A program made the translations under genes and the position numbers. This document shows positions 1 to 6,638 of a stretch of 12,131 nucleotides of DNA, one piece after another; the first letter of the stretch is position 1, and each line of letters starts with the position of its first letter. Source of the DNA: an uncultured Gemmatimonadaceae bacterium (GTDB lineage Bacteria > Gemmatimonadota > Gemmatimonadetes > Gemmatimonadales > Gemmatimonadaceae); NCBI GenBank assembly GCA_955652635.1, contig CATPBN010000223.1:1-12131 (forward strand), in the 5' to 3' direction. The notes beneath the pieces were generated by a model. It was given only the letters and a program-made list of their open reading frames with translations, made no database searches and was not told the origin of the DNA.

Positions 1-579
1 AACGAGTGTCACGCGTGCGCCCGAGCGCCAAAGGTCCAGCGCTGCTTCGGCGGCGGAATTGCCGCCGCCAACGACGACAGCGTCCTGCAAGAACGCTTCG
101 TGGCCCTCGTGATAGGTGTGCGACACGTGCGGGAGATCCTCGCCCGGCACGCCGATGCGGTTAGGTGATCCGAAATATCCGGTGGCAACAACCACCGCCC
201 GCGTCTTGCTTCGGCGCTCTTCGCCAGCTTGGGTGAGAGAACGGACGACAAAGCCATCGCCGGCGGGCTGTCTTTCGATCGATGTTACACGTTCACGCTG
301 CCGCAGTGGAACTCGGAAGTGCAGCACGACTGCCCGGTAATAAGCGAGTGCATCCCGGCGGCTCGGCTTTTCCGTCGCGATGACGAAGGGCAACTCGCCA
401 ATCGCCAGCTTCTCGGCGGTCGAGAAGAACCGCACGTACGCCGGATAAGCGGCAATCGTGCTCACAGCGACCTGGGATTCGATCACCAGCGGCTCGAATC
501 CCGCTTTCTGCGCGGAGATCGCAGCGGCGAGTCCGCACGGCCCAGCTCCCACTATGAGGAGGTCCGCGTCATCCAGCAT
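1..579 (-). CDS. ypdA: YpdA-family putative bacillithiol disulfide reductase (partial, C-terminus off the left edge)
   Basis: This is a flavoprotein of the thioredoxin-reductase-like fold. The first 193 residues are visible, out of about 320 to 330 for the family. The FAD-binding loop is GAGPCG at residues 11-16. The cysteine inside it (C15) is the residue characteristic of YpdA/Bdr, the NADPH-dependent enzyme that reduces bacillithiol disulfide. The family-typical FFSTAEKLAIGELPF follows at 51-65, then ATGYFGSPN at 132-140. The NADPH-binding GGGNSAAEAALDLW lies at 171-184. It lacks the CxxC of true thioredoxin reductase in the visible part. The ATG start at 579 lies 12 nt after the purA stop in the same direction and frame, so the two are probably co-transcribed. 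No clear ribosome binding site is seen. The family call is firm. The bacillithiol role is inferred from the family and depends on the organism making bacillithiol. Confidence 0.87.
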   Translation of the reverse strand, partial: MLDDADLLIVGAGPCGLAAAISAQKAGFEPLVIESQVAVSTIAAYPAYVRFFSTAEKLAIGELPFVIATEKPSRRDALAYYRAVVLHFRVPLRQRERVTSIERQPAGDGFVVRSLTQAGEERRSKTRAVVVATGYFGSPNRIGVPGEDLPHVSHTYHEGHEAFLQDAVVVGGGNSAAEAALDLWRSGARVTLV

Positions 580-591
580 TACGGCCAACCG

Positions 592-1905
592 TTAGCCGAC
601 GGCGGCGGGAGGCGCGGGGAGTGCGCCCTCCACTCCGATGATCTGATCTCTGCGCGTTCCGACACTCACGTAGGTGATTTGTGTCTCGACCAACGACTGA
701 ATGCGATCGAGATAGCGGCGAGCCTCTGTGGGCAGATCAAGCAGACCGCGCGCGTCGGCCGTCGAGCTCCTCCATCCCTCGAACCATTCGTACCTCGGCA
801 CCGCGCGATCGAGTACACTCAGATCGCCCGGGAATTCCTCGTAGACCTCGCCATCCACTTCGTAGCCGGTGCAGAGTCCGATTCGATCCAGTGTGTCCAG
901 GACGTCGAGCTTCGTCACGGCCAGATCGGTCAGGCCGTTGACGCGCGCGGCGTAGCGCACGACGACTCCGTCGAACCACCCGCATCTCCGCGGACGTCCC
1001 GTCGTCGCGCCAAACTCGTTGCCGAGGTTGCGCACCTCCGACGCAAGCGGCTCCTCGAACTCAGTTGGGAGCGGGCCGTTCCCTACCCTCGTTGTGTAGG
1101 CTTTGACGACACCGATAACCGAGTCGAGCTCCTTCGGCGCGATGCCGACACCCGTCGCTGCGCCGCCGGACGTCGTGCTGCTCGAGGTGACATAGGGGTA
1201 GGTGCCGTGGTCGATATCCAGCAGTGATCCCTGCGCACCTTCCAGCAGCACGGCGGCGCCGCCCACGATCGCGCGGTGGATCCTGAGCCCGACGTCTTCG
1301 GCGAGCGGGAGAAGCCTCTTCGCGAATCGACCGAGCAGCTCCAGAGTGTAGTCGACGTCCGCGCGCTTGGATCCCGACGTCGCCAGCTCGATGTTGGCGT
1401 GCGCCACGCCCCGCTCGATCAGCTTCTTAAGTCGCTCCGGATTTCTCAGATCCAGCACGCGAATGCCGCGGCGCCCGTACTTGTCCTCGTATGCCGGTCC
1501 GATCCCCCGACCCGTCGTGCCGATCTCCTTGCTCGCCGAGCTCTGGCTGTCGATGAGCTTGTGATAAGGCATGACGAGGTGGGCGCGGTCGCTTACGTAG
1601 AGCCGGCCCTCGACGTCGATTCCGTCGGAAACCAGCTCGTCGATCTCGGCGAACAACGTCTCGACATCGAGCACGACGCCGTTCCCGATGGCGCAACGCA
1701 CTCCCGGGTGCAGAATGCCGCTGGGGATCTGATGGAGCACAAACGATTTCTCGCCGATCTGGACGGTGTGCCCGGCGTTGGCGCCGCCCTGGTAGCGAAC
1801 GACCCAATCCGCGCGCTCGGACAGAACATCGACGAGCTTGCCTTTACCCTCGTCGCCCCATTGCGCGCCAACGACGACGATCGTGCGTGTTTTCGAATCG
1901 AACAT
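592..1905 (-). CDS. purA: Adenylosuccinate synthase PurA
   Basis: It joins IMP and aspartate using GTP to form adenylosuccinate, the first committed step of AMP synthesis in the cytoplasm. The 437-residue length is normal (E. coli has 432). The GTP/IMP P-loop GDEGKGK is at 17-23, with catalytic D18. The catalytic histidine is H46 in GGANAGHT. Further family signatures are GTTGRGIGPAYEDKYGRRG, the TSSSTTSGGAATGVG loop, TRVGNGPLPTE and TTGRPRRCGWFD. The start is ATG, with the conserved glycine loop beginning about 12 residues in, as expected. No strong Shine-Dalgarno site is present. A terminator hairpin for the upstream kinase ends only about 40 nt before the start, so a purA promoter must overlap that hairpin or lie inside the kinase gene, unless transcripts read through. 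It is followed by ypdA after 12 nt. Confidence 0.98.
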   Translation of the reverse strand: MFDSKTRTIVVVGAQWGDEGKGKLVDVLSERADWVVRYQGGANAGHTVQIGEKSFVLHQIPSGILHPGVRCAIGNGVVLDVETLFAEIDELVSDGIDVEGRLYVSDRAHLVMPYHKLIDSQSSASKEIGTTGRGIGPAYEDKYGRRGIRVLDLRNPERLKKLIERGVAHANIELATSGSKRADVDYTLELLGRFAKRLLPLAEDVGLRIHRAIVGGAAVLLEGAQGSLLDIDHGTYPYVTSSSTTSGGAATGVGIAPKELDSVIGVVKAYTTRVGNGPLPTEFEEPLASEVRNLGNEFGATTGRPRRCGWFDGVVVRYAARVNGLTDLAVTKLDVLDTLDRIGLCTGYEVDGEVYEEFPGDLSVLDRAVPRYEWFEGWRSSTADARGLLDLPTEARRYLDRIQSLVETQITYVSVGTRRDQIIGVEGALPAPPAAVG

Positions 1906-1933
1906 CTGGTTGAGTTCGGTAGGGTTCGGGCGG

Positions 1934-1969
1934 AGGGAAAAGCAAACGCCCCGAGAGCTTCGGGGCGTT
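1934..1969 (-). terminator. Rho-independent terminator after the gas-vesicle/kinase operon
   Basis: A perfect 10-bp GC-rich stem (arms 1945-1954 and 1960-1969, AACGCCCCGA paired with TCGGGGCGTT) closes a 5-nt loop. Read on the minus strand it is followed directly by a T-rich tract (TTTGCTTTTCCC, down to about 1934), the classic intrinsic-terminator layout. It sits 29 nt past the kinase stop and 39 nt before the purA start. On the plus strand there is no T tract after the stem and no plus-strand gene leads into it, so it acts on minus-strand transcripts. A secondary role as a leader attenuator for purA is possible but not shown. Confidence 0.85.
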
Positions 1970-1998
1970 GGTTCAATCTACCTTTTCGGGATTGCCTG

Positions 1999-4302
1999 TC
2001 AACGCCGGACTGGCGACGGCGGGGGGACCTCGTCTATCACGCGAGGGGGGTCATCGGGACGCGCAACGCTCCTGATGGGCAGTACCACCGTGAACGTCGA
2101 GCCTTTTCCGAATACGCTCTCAGCGAAGACGTGTCCGCCGAGCGCGTCGACGAGCTTGCGAGTGATGCTCAGACCGAGACCGGTCCCGCCGAACTCGCGT
2201 GTCCTCGACTGATCTACCTGCCTGAAATCCTCCCAGATCGACTCGAGATCAGACGCGCGAATTCCAATGCCCGTATCGCGGACGTCGAACCGCAAGTCTT
2301 CCTCGTCCTTCGAGACCGACACCCAAATTCCGCCATGGTGCGTGAACTTCACCGCGTTGGAGAGCAGGTTGAGAAGGATCTGCTTGACCTTCGTCCGGTC
2401 GGTGTGGAGCACCACGTCCTTCGAGGGCATCTCGACAGTGAAGGTGAGCGACCGCTTCTTCACCAGCGGCTCGATCTGCTGGGAGATCTCGTCGATGATG
2501 TCGCCGAGGGTGACGTCGTCGAGGTGCAGCGGCATGCGGCCGGCTTCGATCTTGGCGAGGTCGAGGATGTCGTTGATGAGCGCGAGCAGATGTTGCGCTG
2601 CGCCCTGGATGCGATTGAGTCCTTCCTCCTGCCGCGGTGTGAGATCGCCGTAAATGCGGTCGAGCATCAGCGAGGCGTAGCCAATGAGCGCGTTGATCGG
2701 GGTGCGCAGCTCGTGTGACATGCTGGCGAGGAACTCCGATTTCAGGCGATTGGCCTTCTCAAGCTCGCGCGACTGCCATTGCAGCCTCGTGTTCTGCTCG
2801 GCGAGGTCGGCAGTGGCGGCCTGAATGCGATCCTCGAGCTGACTCGAAAACGTCTTGAGCTCATCGTACAGTCGCTCATTCTCAACCTGTTCCGTGAGAT
2901 CGTGCAATACCGATACGATCGCCAGTGGCTCCCCACGGCGGTTCAGAATCTTTCCCGATACGACTTCGACAGGCAGCTCGACTCCCGTGTCGGGGATGTG
3001 GAGCGTCATCTGCTCTCGACGCGCAGTCGACGGACTGATGGTGAAATCCGAGATGAACGTCGTGAACTTGGTGTCGTTCGCCTGAACCGTCGCCGCCCGC
3101 TCCCACGCCTGGCTGTCATCCGCCTCGAACAGCTGTTCGGCTTCCTTGTTCATCAGGATGATGTTGGAGCGGTCGTCGGTGACGAGGATTGGATCGGCGA
3201 CATTCTCCAGAATCAGGTTCAGTCGGTCCCGCTCCCGCTTCGCCTCGATTTCCGCCAGCCTTACCCTCTGCACCTGCCGCTCGAGCTCGTTGGCGGCGCG
3301 GCGCAGATCGGTCACATCGCGCAGAACGGAAACGGTCGAGCCGGCCTGCGCACCTTCGAGGCCGCCGAGATCGTGGGTGAGAACTTCGAACAGGAGATCG
3401 GTGCCCTCGTCAGGATCCACGAGATTCAGCTCACGGGACCCCGCACTCTCGTTGACACCCATTGCCGCCTTCGACAGGTGCGACGTGAACAGCAGGTTGT
3501 TGATCTCCACCGCGCGACGACGGCCTTCAGAATCCTTGTCGCCGGTCGAGAGCAGGTGCTCGGCGCGCTTGTTCTGGACGACGATGTCACGATCAGCGTT
3601 GATGATCACGATCGGATCGGGCAGAGAGTTCACAATCGCGGTCAGCATCTCGCGCTGCTGGTCAAGCCGACTGCTTGAGAGTCGAAACTCCTCGACGGCG
3701 GCCATGCGTGACAGGACAGGACCGGCCAAAGAGGCCGCGTGCATCACCTCGCCAAGAGTTGGCTCATCGATGGAAGCCTCGATCAGGACGACTCCAGCAG
3801 GCGCGTGTCCGAGCCTCCGTCTCCTGTCGATGGCACTCCGGAGTCTGACCTCGCACCCATCCAGTCGTACGTGATCGAGCTCGGCGTCGGTTAGAAGAGG
3901 CCGCGCACCACGATACTGTGGCTGGGGGAATGGAATCGCGACCCATTCGCCGAAGGGGAGTCCTGCCAGCGGCGCGACACCGTCGCAGCTCACCGCATGA
4001 AGCGAGAGCGCGGAGAGGACAATTGGATTGGAAAGGTCGTCGACCGGAAGAGAGATCGAGGGCATAGACTCGCCGTCGAAGCCGACGCTCGCGGTGCTGA
4101 CGAAGCGGCGCAGTGGGCTGTCAAGCGTAATGGCGATGCCGCGACGCGCTCCGAGAATGTCGGCCAGCTGGGCGATCATGTAGGTCGCCGCTGTGACGAA
4201 ATCAGGTGCCTCGGAGATTGCGGAGAGCAGCTCCGCTAGCCTCTCTCCGCTGAGCTGCGGGCTGGCGGCTACCGCTGCACTCTCACGCCTCGAGTCGCTC
4301 AA
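1999..4302 (-). CDS. Soluble GAF-PAS-PAS sensor histidine kinase linked to gas-vesicle genes
   Basis: This is a two-component sensor kinase of 767 residues. From the N-terminus there is a GAF-like sensory region (about 20-205), a first PAS domain (about 213-335, starting MLTAIVNSLPDPIVIINADR), a coiled coil (about 333-360), a second PAS (about 358-475) and a second coiled coil (475-520). HisKA follows with the phospho-acceptor H530 in FLASMSHELRTPINALIGY, then HATPase_c with N-box NLLSNAVKF (645-653), G1 DTGIG (676-680) and G2 GGTGLG (705-710). No transmembrane segment or signal peptide is seen, so it should be cytoplasmic. No receiver domain is attached and no response regulator lies in the window. 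The likely start is TTG inside the last codons of gvpA (20-nt overlap), which suggests translational coupling. An alternative start further in would remove part of the GAF region. The signal sensed and the partner are unknown. A role in controlling gas-vesicle expression is inferred only from position. Confidence 0.93.
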   Translation of the reverse strand: MSDSRRESAAVAASPQLSGERLAELLSAISEAPDFVTAATYMIAQLADILGARRGIAITLDSPLRRFVSTASVGFDGESMPSISLPVDDLSNPIVLSALSLHAVSCDGVAPLAGLPFGEWVAIPFPQPQYRGARPLLTDAELDHVRLDGCEVRLRSAIDRRRRLGHAPAGVVLIEASIDEPTLGEVMHAASLAGPVLSRMAAVEEFRLSSSRLDQQREMLTAIVNSLPDPIVIINADRDIVVQNKRAEHLLSTGDKDSEGRRRAVEINNLLFTSHLSKAAMGVNESAGSRELNLVDPDEGTDLLFEVLTHDLGGLEGAQAGSTVSVLRDVTDLRRAANELERQVQRVRLAEIEAKRERDRLNLILENVADPILVTDDRSNIILMNKEAEQLFEADDSQAWERAATVQANDTKFTTFISDFTISPSTARREQMTLHIPDTGVELPVEVVSGKILNRRGEPLAIVSVLHDLTEQVENERLYDELKTFSSQLEDRIQAATADLAEQNTRLQWQSRELEKANRLKSEFLASMSHELRTPINALIGYASLMLDRIYGDLTPRQEEGLNRIQGAAQHLLALINDILDLAKIEAGRMPLHLDDVTLGDIIDEISQQIEPLVKKRSLTFTVEMPSKDVVLHTDRTKVKQILLNLLSNAVKFTHHGGIWVSVSKDEEDLRFDVRDTGIGIRASDLESIWEDFRQVDQSRTREFGGTGLGLSITRKLVDALGGHVFAESVFGKGSTFTVVLPIRSVARPDDPPRVIDEVPPPSPVRR

Positions 4303-4588
4303 GCCGCCGCTTCAGATCAGCATTTTCCGTCCGCATCCGATCGAGCTCGTCTGCCCCACCGGGGGTGAGCTCGCGAAACGGGCGGGATCCCGGCACAGCG
4401 AGTCCGACTGCTTCCGAGTACTTGAGGTAGGTCTCAATGGACGCGACGACAATTCGAGCCTCGACTGTCACGAGGTCGATACCAACTAGGGAGACACGCA
4501 CCCAGGCATCGATGACGATACCCTTGTCGAGAACGCGGTCGAGAACATCGATAAGCGAGCTACCGCTCGGGGAACGCTCAACTGCCAT
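4283..4588 (-). CDS. gvpA: Gas vesicle structural protein GvpA with C-terminal charged helix
   Basis: This is the major shell protein that polymerises into the ribs of the gas-filled, protein-walled flotation organelle. Residues about 10-62 are the canonical GvpA core: LIDVLDRVLDKGIVIDAWVR, then VSLVGIDLVTVEARIVVAS and IETYLKYSEAVGL, giving the helix-strand-strand-helix rib unit. At 101 residues it is longer than the common form of about 70 to 75. The extra C-terminus (about 64-101) is Pro/Gly-containing and then strongly charged (DELDRMRTENADLKRRLERL), resembling a short coiled coil. The ATG start overlaps the gvpJ stop by 11 nt and is preceded by GAGGAG with 7-nt spacing. Its own 3' end overlaps the kinase start. 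It is the penultimate gene of the run, whereas gvpA usually leads gas-vesicle operons. It could also be one of the extended GvpA/GvpB paralogues. Confidence 0.95.
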   Translation of the reverse strand: MAVERSPSGSSLIDVLDRVLDKGIVIDAWVRVSLVGIDLVTVEARIVVASIETYLKYSEAVGLAVPGSRPFRELTPGGADELDRMRTENADLKRRLERLEA

Positions 4589-4871
4589 GGCGTGACTCCT
4601 CTTTTTGTGTTGCCGAGGCGGCGTGTGTGGATTTTGGGAGGGCTGCGGATGCGGCGTACGTGCTGAGCCGCGGGTCTGTCTTCCACCAGTTCAATCCGAT
4701 CTGCTCGGCCTTGTCGATCGAGCAGATGAGAAGACGGATCTGAATAGTCAGGAGCTCGACGTTGGCGAGATTGATCTTGATGTCGCCCACGACGACGAGG
4801 CCCTTGTCGAGCACGCGATCGAGAATGTCGACAAGACCGTAGGTGCGCGACGGGGATACTAAGTCTGCCAA
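4578..4871 (-). CDS. gvpJ: Minor gas vesicle protein GvpJ (GvpA paralogue)
   Basis: This is a 97-residue member of the GvpA/J/M/S family, minor shell-like proteins needed in small amounts for vesicle nucleation or shape. The core at 11-55 reads YGLVDILDRVLDKGLVVVGD then INLANVELLTIQIRLL and SIDKAEQIGL. The following WWKTDPRLS (62-70) resembles the tail of the GvpJ of Priestia megaterium as I recall it, which separates it from GvpA, GvpM and GvpS. The C-terminal 25 or so residues are Ala/Ser/Thr-rich and low in complexity. The likely start is TTG, with a GGAG motif about 9 nt upstream. It lies 30 nt after the gvpS-gvpK fusion gene, and its end overlaps gvpA. The GvpA-family call is firm and the J subtype is probable. 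Confidence 0.9.
   Translation of the reverse strand: MADLVSPSRTYGLVDILDRVLDKGLVVVGDIKINLANVELLTIQIRLLICSIDKAEQIGLNWWKTDPRLSTYAASAALPKSTHAASATQKEESRHGS
4596..4606 (-). promoter_or_regulatory. Strong A-rich Shine-Dalgarno site of gvpA
   Basis: On the minus strand the sequence reads AAAAAGAGGAG, with the GAGGAG core at 4601-4596 and a 7-nt spacer before the ATG at 4588. It lies inside the final codons of gvpJ. It is the best ribosome binding site I can find in the trpS-to-kinase run. That fits the need for far more GvpA than accessory proteins when all genes share one transcript. Confidence 0.75.
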
Positions 4872-4901
4872 GCAGTCGTCTCCGTTCGGCTCGTCGCCGT
4901 G

Positions 4902-5504
4902 TTAGCGTAACCTTCCTAGGGGGCCCAGGTCTATCTGGAGATCTTCGTCGGTAAGCCCGAAGGTCCCCTTCATGTCCTGCATCCGGTCGTTGAGGCGGAG
5001 TAACGCGACACCGAGACGTTCCACCTCTTCGTCGCTCAGATGCCCTCCCTCCATTCGCCGGACTGCCTGGTGCTCTAGGACCTTACGCAATACCTCAATC
5101 AACGTCAAGACGAGCTTCGCGAGCCCGTTCTCGACTTTATCTGGGTCCGTATTAAGACGCGGAGGGAGTCCTTCTGCAACCGCTTCCAGAGGCGCCATCG
5201 CGGCCCCCTTTGGAGCATCCAGACTCTCGACAACCTGACTCTCCATAGTCGATCCGGACGGGCCAATCGCCGGGCCCGGTGAGCGAGGCGAGGTGATGCG
5301 GGGTCTGCTCGCGCTTCTGCCACCTCCGCGCCTTACAACCGACTCGACGGCGGTCAACAGAAGCCCCAGGTCCAGGCGAATGAGATCGATGTCCGCCACA
5401 GCGAGCATGACCTCACCCCTGAGAACGACGCCCTTGTCGAGGACGTGACTGAGAACTTCCGCAAGCTCGAGCCGCTCGTCGCCAAAAATATCGTCAAGGC
5501 TCAC
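4902..5504 (-). CDS. gvpK: Gas vesicle GvpS-like/GvpK fusion protein
   Basis: This is a single 200-residue reading frame carrying two gas-vesicle proteins. Residues about 11-58 form a GvpA-family core (LAEVLSHVLDKGVVLRGEVM, IDLIRLDLGLLLTAVESVV) closest to GvpS. Residues about 59-112 are a linker rich in Arg, Ser, Pro and Gly. Residues about 113-200 are a complete GvpK: LPPRLNTDPDKVENGLAKLV, LIEVLRKVLEHQAVRRMEGG, and the typical ending DEDLQIDLGPLGRLR. GvpK is an essential assembly factor of unclear mechanism, and GvpS is a minor GvpA paralogue. The two are normally separate neighbouring genes. The start is GTG, overlapping the gvpL stop by 4 nt (GTGA), with GAGGA 4 nt upstream. The linker has no stop codon, so this is a real fusion in the sequence as given. 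A base-level assembly error joining two frames cannot be excluded without reads. Confidence 0.93.
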   Translation of the reverse strand: MSLDDIFGDERLELAEVLSHVLDKGVVLRGEVMLAVADIDLIRLDLGLLLTAVESVVRRGGGRSASRPRITSPRSPGPAIGPSGSTMESQVVESLDAPKGAAMAPLEAVAEGLPPRLNTDPDKVENGLAKLVLTLIEVLRKVLEHQAVRRMEGGHLSDEEVERLGVALLRLNDRMQDMKGTFGLTDEDLQIDLGPLGRLR

Positions 5505-6301
5505 TCTGTCCTCTTGCCGACGAAATGATACGGCGGCCAGGGACCCGTGAAGTCGAACTTGAATCCAGACGGCTCGTATTTGTTGACCATCGTCGTCAAC
5601 TGGCGCTGGAAATCGACGACACGAGCTGGTGTAACGAGAAAGGAAGCGTTGAGGATTGCACGACCTTGTTCACGTGCCGCGCCGGAGTTCACGGGCTGCT
5701 CCCGTACGGTCCCCATCGCAGCACCGTTCAGCGCATCGTGGATCTCTGTCGCCACTTTCGCTGTCACGTCGCGACCCGCATCGCGCCGCAGATTCTCAAT
5801 CTTCCGCTCGAGCAGATATTTCTGACCGGGCGCTGCTTTGGCGGCCTGCGCTTCCAACGACGTCAGCTCGGCGCTGTGCTCCGCGAGATGGCCCTTCAGC
5901 AGACCTGGCTGCACGTAGACGCGCACTATGAATTCTCTGCCATCGCGAATGTGCTCGAATGTCCGTTTCAGTTCGTTCATCCGCTTCGACAACATCGACT
6001 TGACGGCTTTGTCGTCGCGGAAAAGCGTCCACATCGGGAACGGAATCACTGAGCCGACGTCGGAGGCCCAGGTGAGAACGCGGTCGTGCGCCGTTGCGCG
6101 CTCGCTGACCCACTCTACGTCAGCGGTCAGTGCTTCAACTTTATCCGGTGCGTAGTCGTCGGCGCTGACCGACGTGGCAAGGGCGGCGACACCACCATTC
6201 GGGATGAGACTGACCGCACCGCCGTCGATGCCCTTCGGCGCCGTGACAGTCTCCACGGACGATCCGACGACCCCATAGACGTAGCACAGGCGCTCGATCA
6301 T
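5501..6301 (-). CDS. gvpL: Gas vesicle protein GvpL (GvpL/GvpF family)
   Basis: This is a 266-residue assembly protein of the GvpL/GvpF family, which binds other Gvp proteins and sits at the gas-facing surface in the case of GvpF. It opens with the family's YVYGVV strand (8-13) and has VGSVIPFPMWTLF in the N-terminal domain (around 82-94). A long charged helical region follows (about 130-175). It ends with the diagnostic FTGPWPPYHFV (251-261). The start is ATG, 21 nt after the gvpG stop, with only a weak ribosome binding site. Its stop overlaps the start of the gvpS-gvpK fusion. It differs clearly from the other family member at 6639-7448. I call it GvpL because of its position between gvpG and gvpS, as in the F-G-L-S-K-J order. 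Sequence alone does not cleanly separate F from L. Confidence 0.92.
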   Translation of the reverse strand: MIERLCYVYGVVGSSVETVTAPKGIDGGAVSLIPNGGVAALATSVSADDYAPDKVEALTADVEWVSERATAHDRVLTWASDVGSVIPFPMWTLFRDDKAVKSMLSKRMNELKRTFEHIRDGREFIVRVYVQPGLLKGHLAEHSAELTSLEAQAAKAAPGQKYLLERKIENLRRDAGRDVTAKVATEIHDALNGAAMGTVREQPVNSGAAREQGRAILNASFLVTPARVVDFQRQLTTMVNKYEPSGFKFDFTGPWPPYHFVGKRTE

Positions 6302-6322
6302 CAGCTCGGGGTTCTTGTCTGA

Positions 6323-6625
6323 CTACTCGGTCTCGTCGCTCTCAGCGACGCGCACTGGTCCACCGCTGGTCGGCATGCCGAGCTTCTCGCGCCATTCGCG
6401 CACCTCGCGGAAGCGCTGCATGATCTCAGCCTCGCGACGAACGTATTCCGCATCGTCGATCTCGCCCATTTCCAGCTGCAGCTGCAACGCCATCAAATCC
6501 TCCTTGATGGGCGTGTCGTCGGTGAGCTCTTCGCGTACTACGCGATCGACTTTGTCTAGCGTCCATTTCGTCCCGTAAATAGGGCCAAGAAACGGAGCCA
6601 GGAGAATGTTGGTGAGAAGTCCCAT
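6323..6625 (-). CDS. gvpG: Gas vesicle protein GvpG
   Basis: This is a small, mostly helical accessory protein of 100 residues, typical for the family, and essential for vesicle assembly in characterised clusters. The N-terminus MGLLTNILLAPFLGPIYGTK (1-20) is the characteristic GvpG hydrophobic opening. A helical, acidic middle follows (LDKVDRVVREELTD, LMALQLQLEMGEIDDAEYV) and then a charged helix (REAEIMQRFREVREWREKLG). The MGEIDDAEYVRREAE stretch matches the LGEISDEEY-like signature of the family. The last 15 or so residues are acidic and variable. It starts with ATG 13 nt after the gvpF stop, and gvpL follows after 21 nt. Confidence 0.93.
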   Translation of the reverse strand: MGLLTNILLAPFLGPIYGTKWTLDKVDRVVREELTDDTPIKEDLMALQLQLEMGEIDDAEYVRREAEIMQRFREVREWREKLGMPTSGGPVRVAESDETE

Positions 6626-6638
6626 GATATCAGATGTG

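Noticed and set aside
1945..1969. The GC-rich hairpin as a plus-strand terminator or a purine riboswitch
   Set aside because: No plus-strand gene leads into it and no T tract follows on that strand. It is a single simple stem-loop without a three-way junction or purine-aptamer features.
1276..2718. A 480-codon open frame on the plus strand, plus similar long plus-strand frames at 229-1227, 2779-3678 and 6606-7442
   Set aside because: They lie opposite purA, the kinase and gvpF, all with clear family motifs. Their translations are Arg/Val/Asp-rich with no recognisable domain, and they are mirror frames typical of GC-rich coding DNA.
4283..5504. Reading the gvpS-gvpK, gvpJ and gvpA region as a recent tandem duplication
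   Set aside because: The three GvpA-family cores differ throughout and match distinct known subtypes. They are old paralogues, not a recent repeat.
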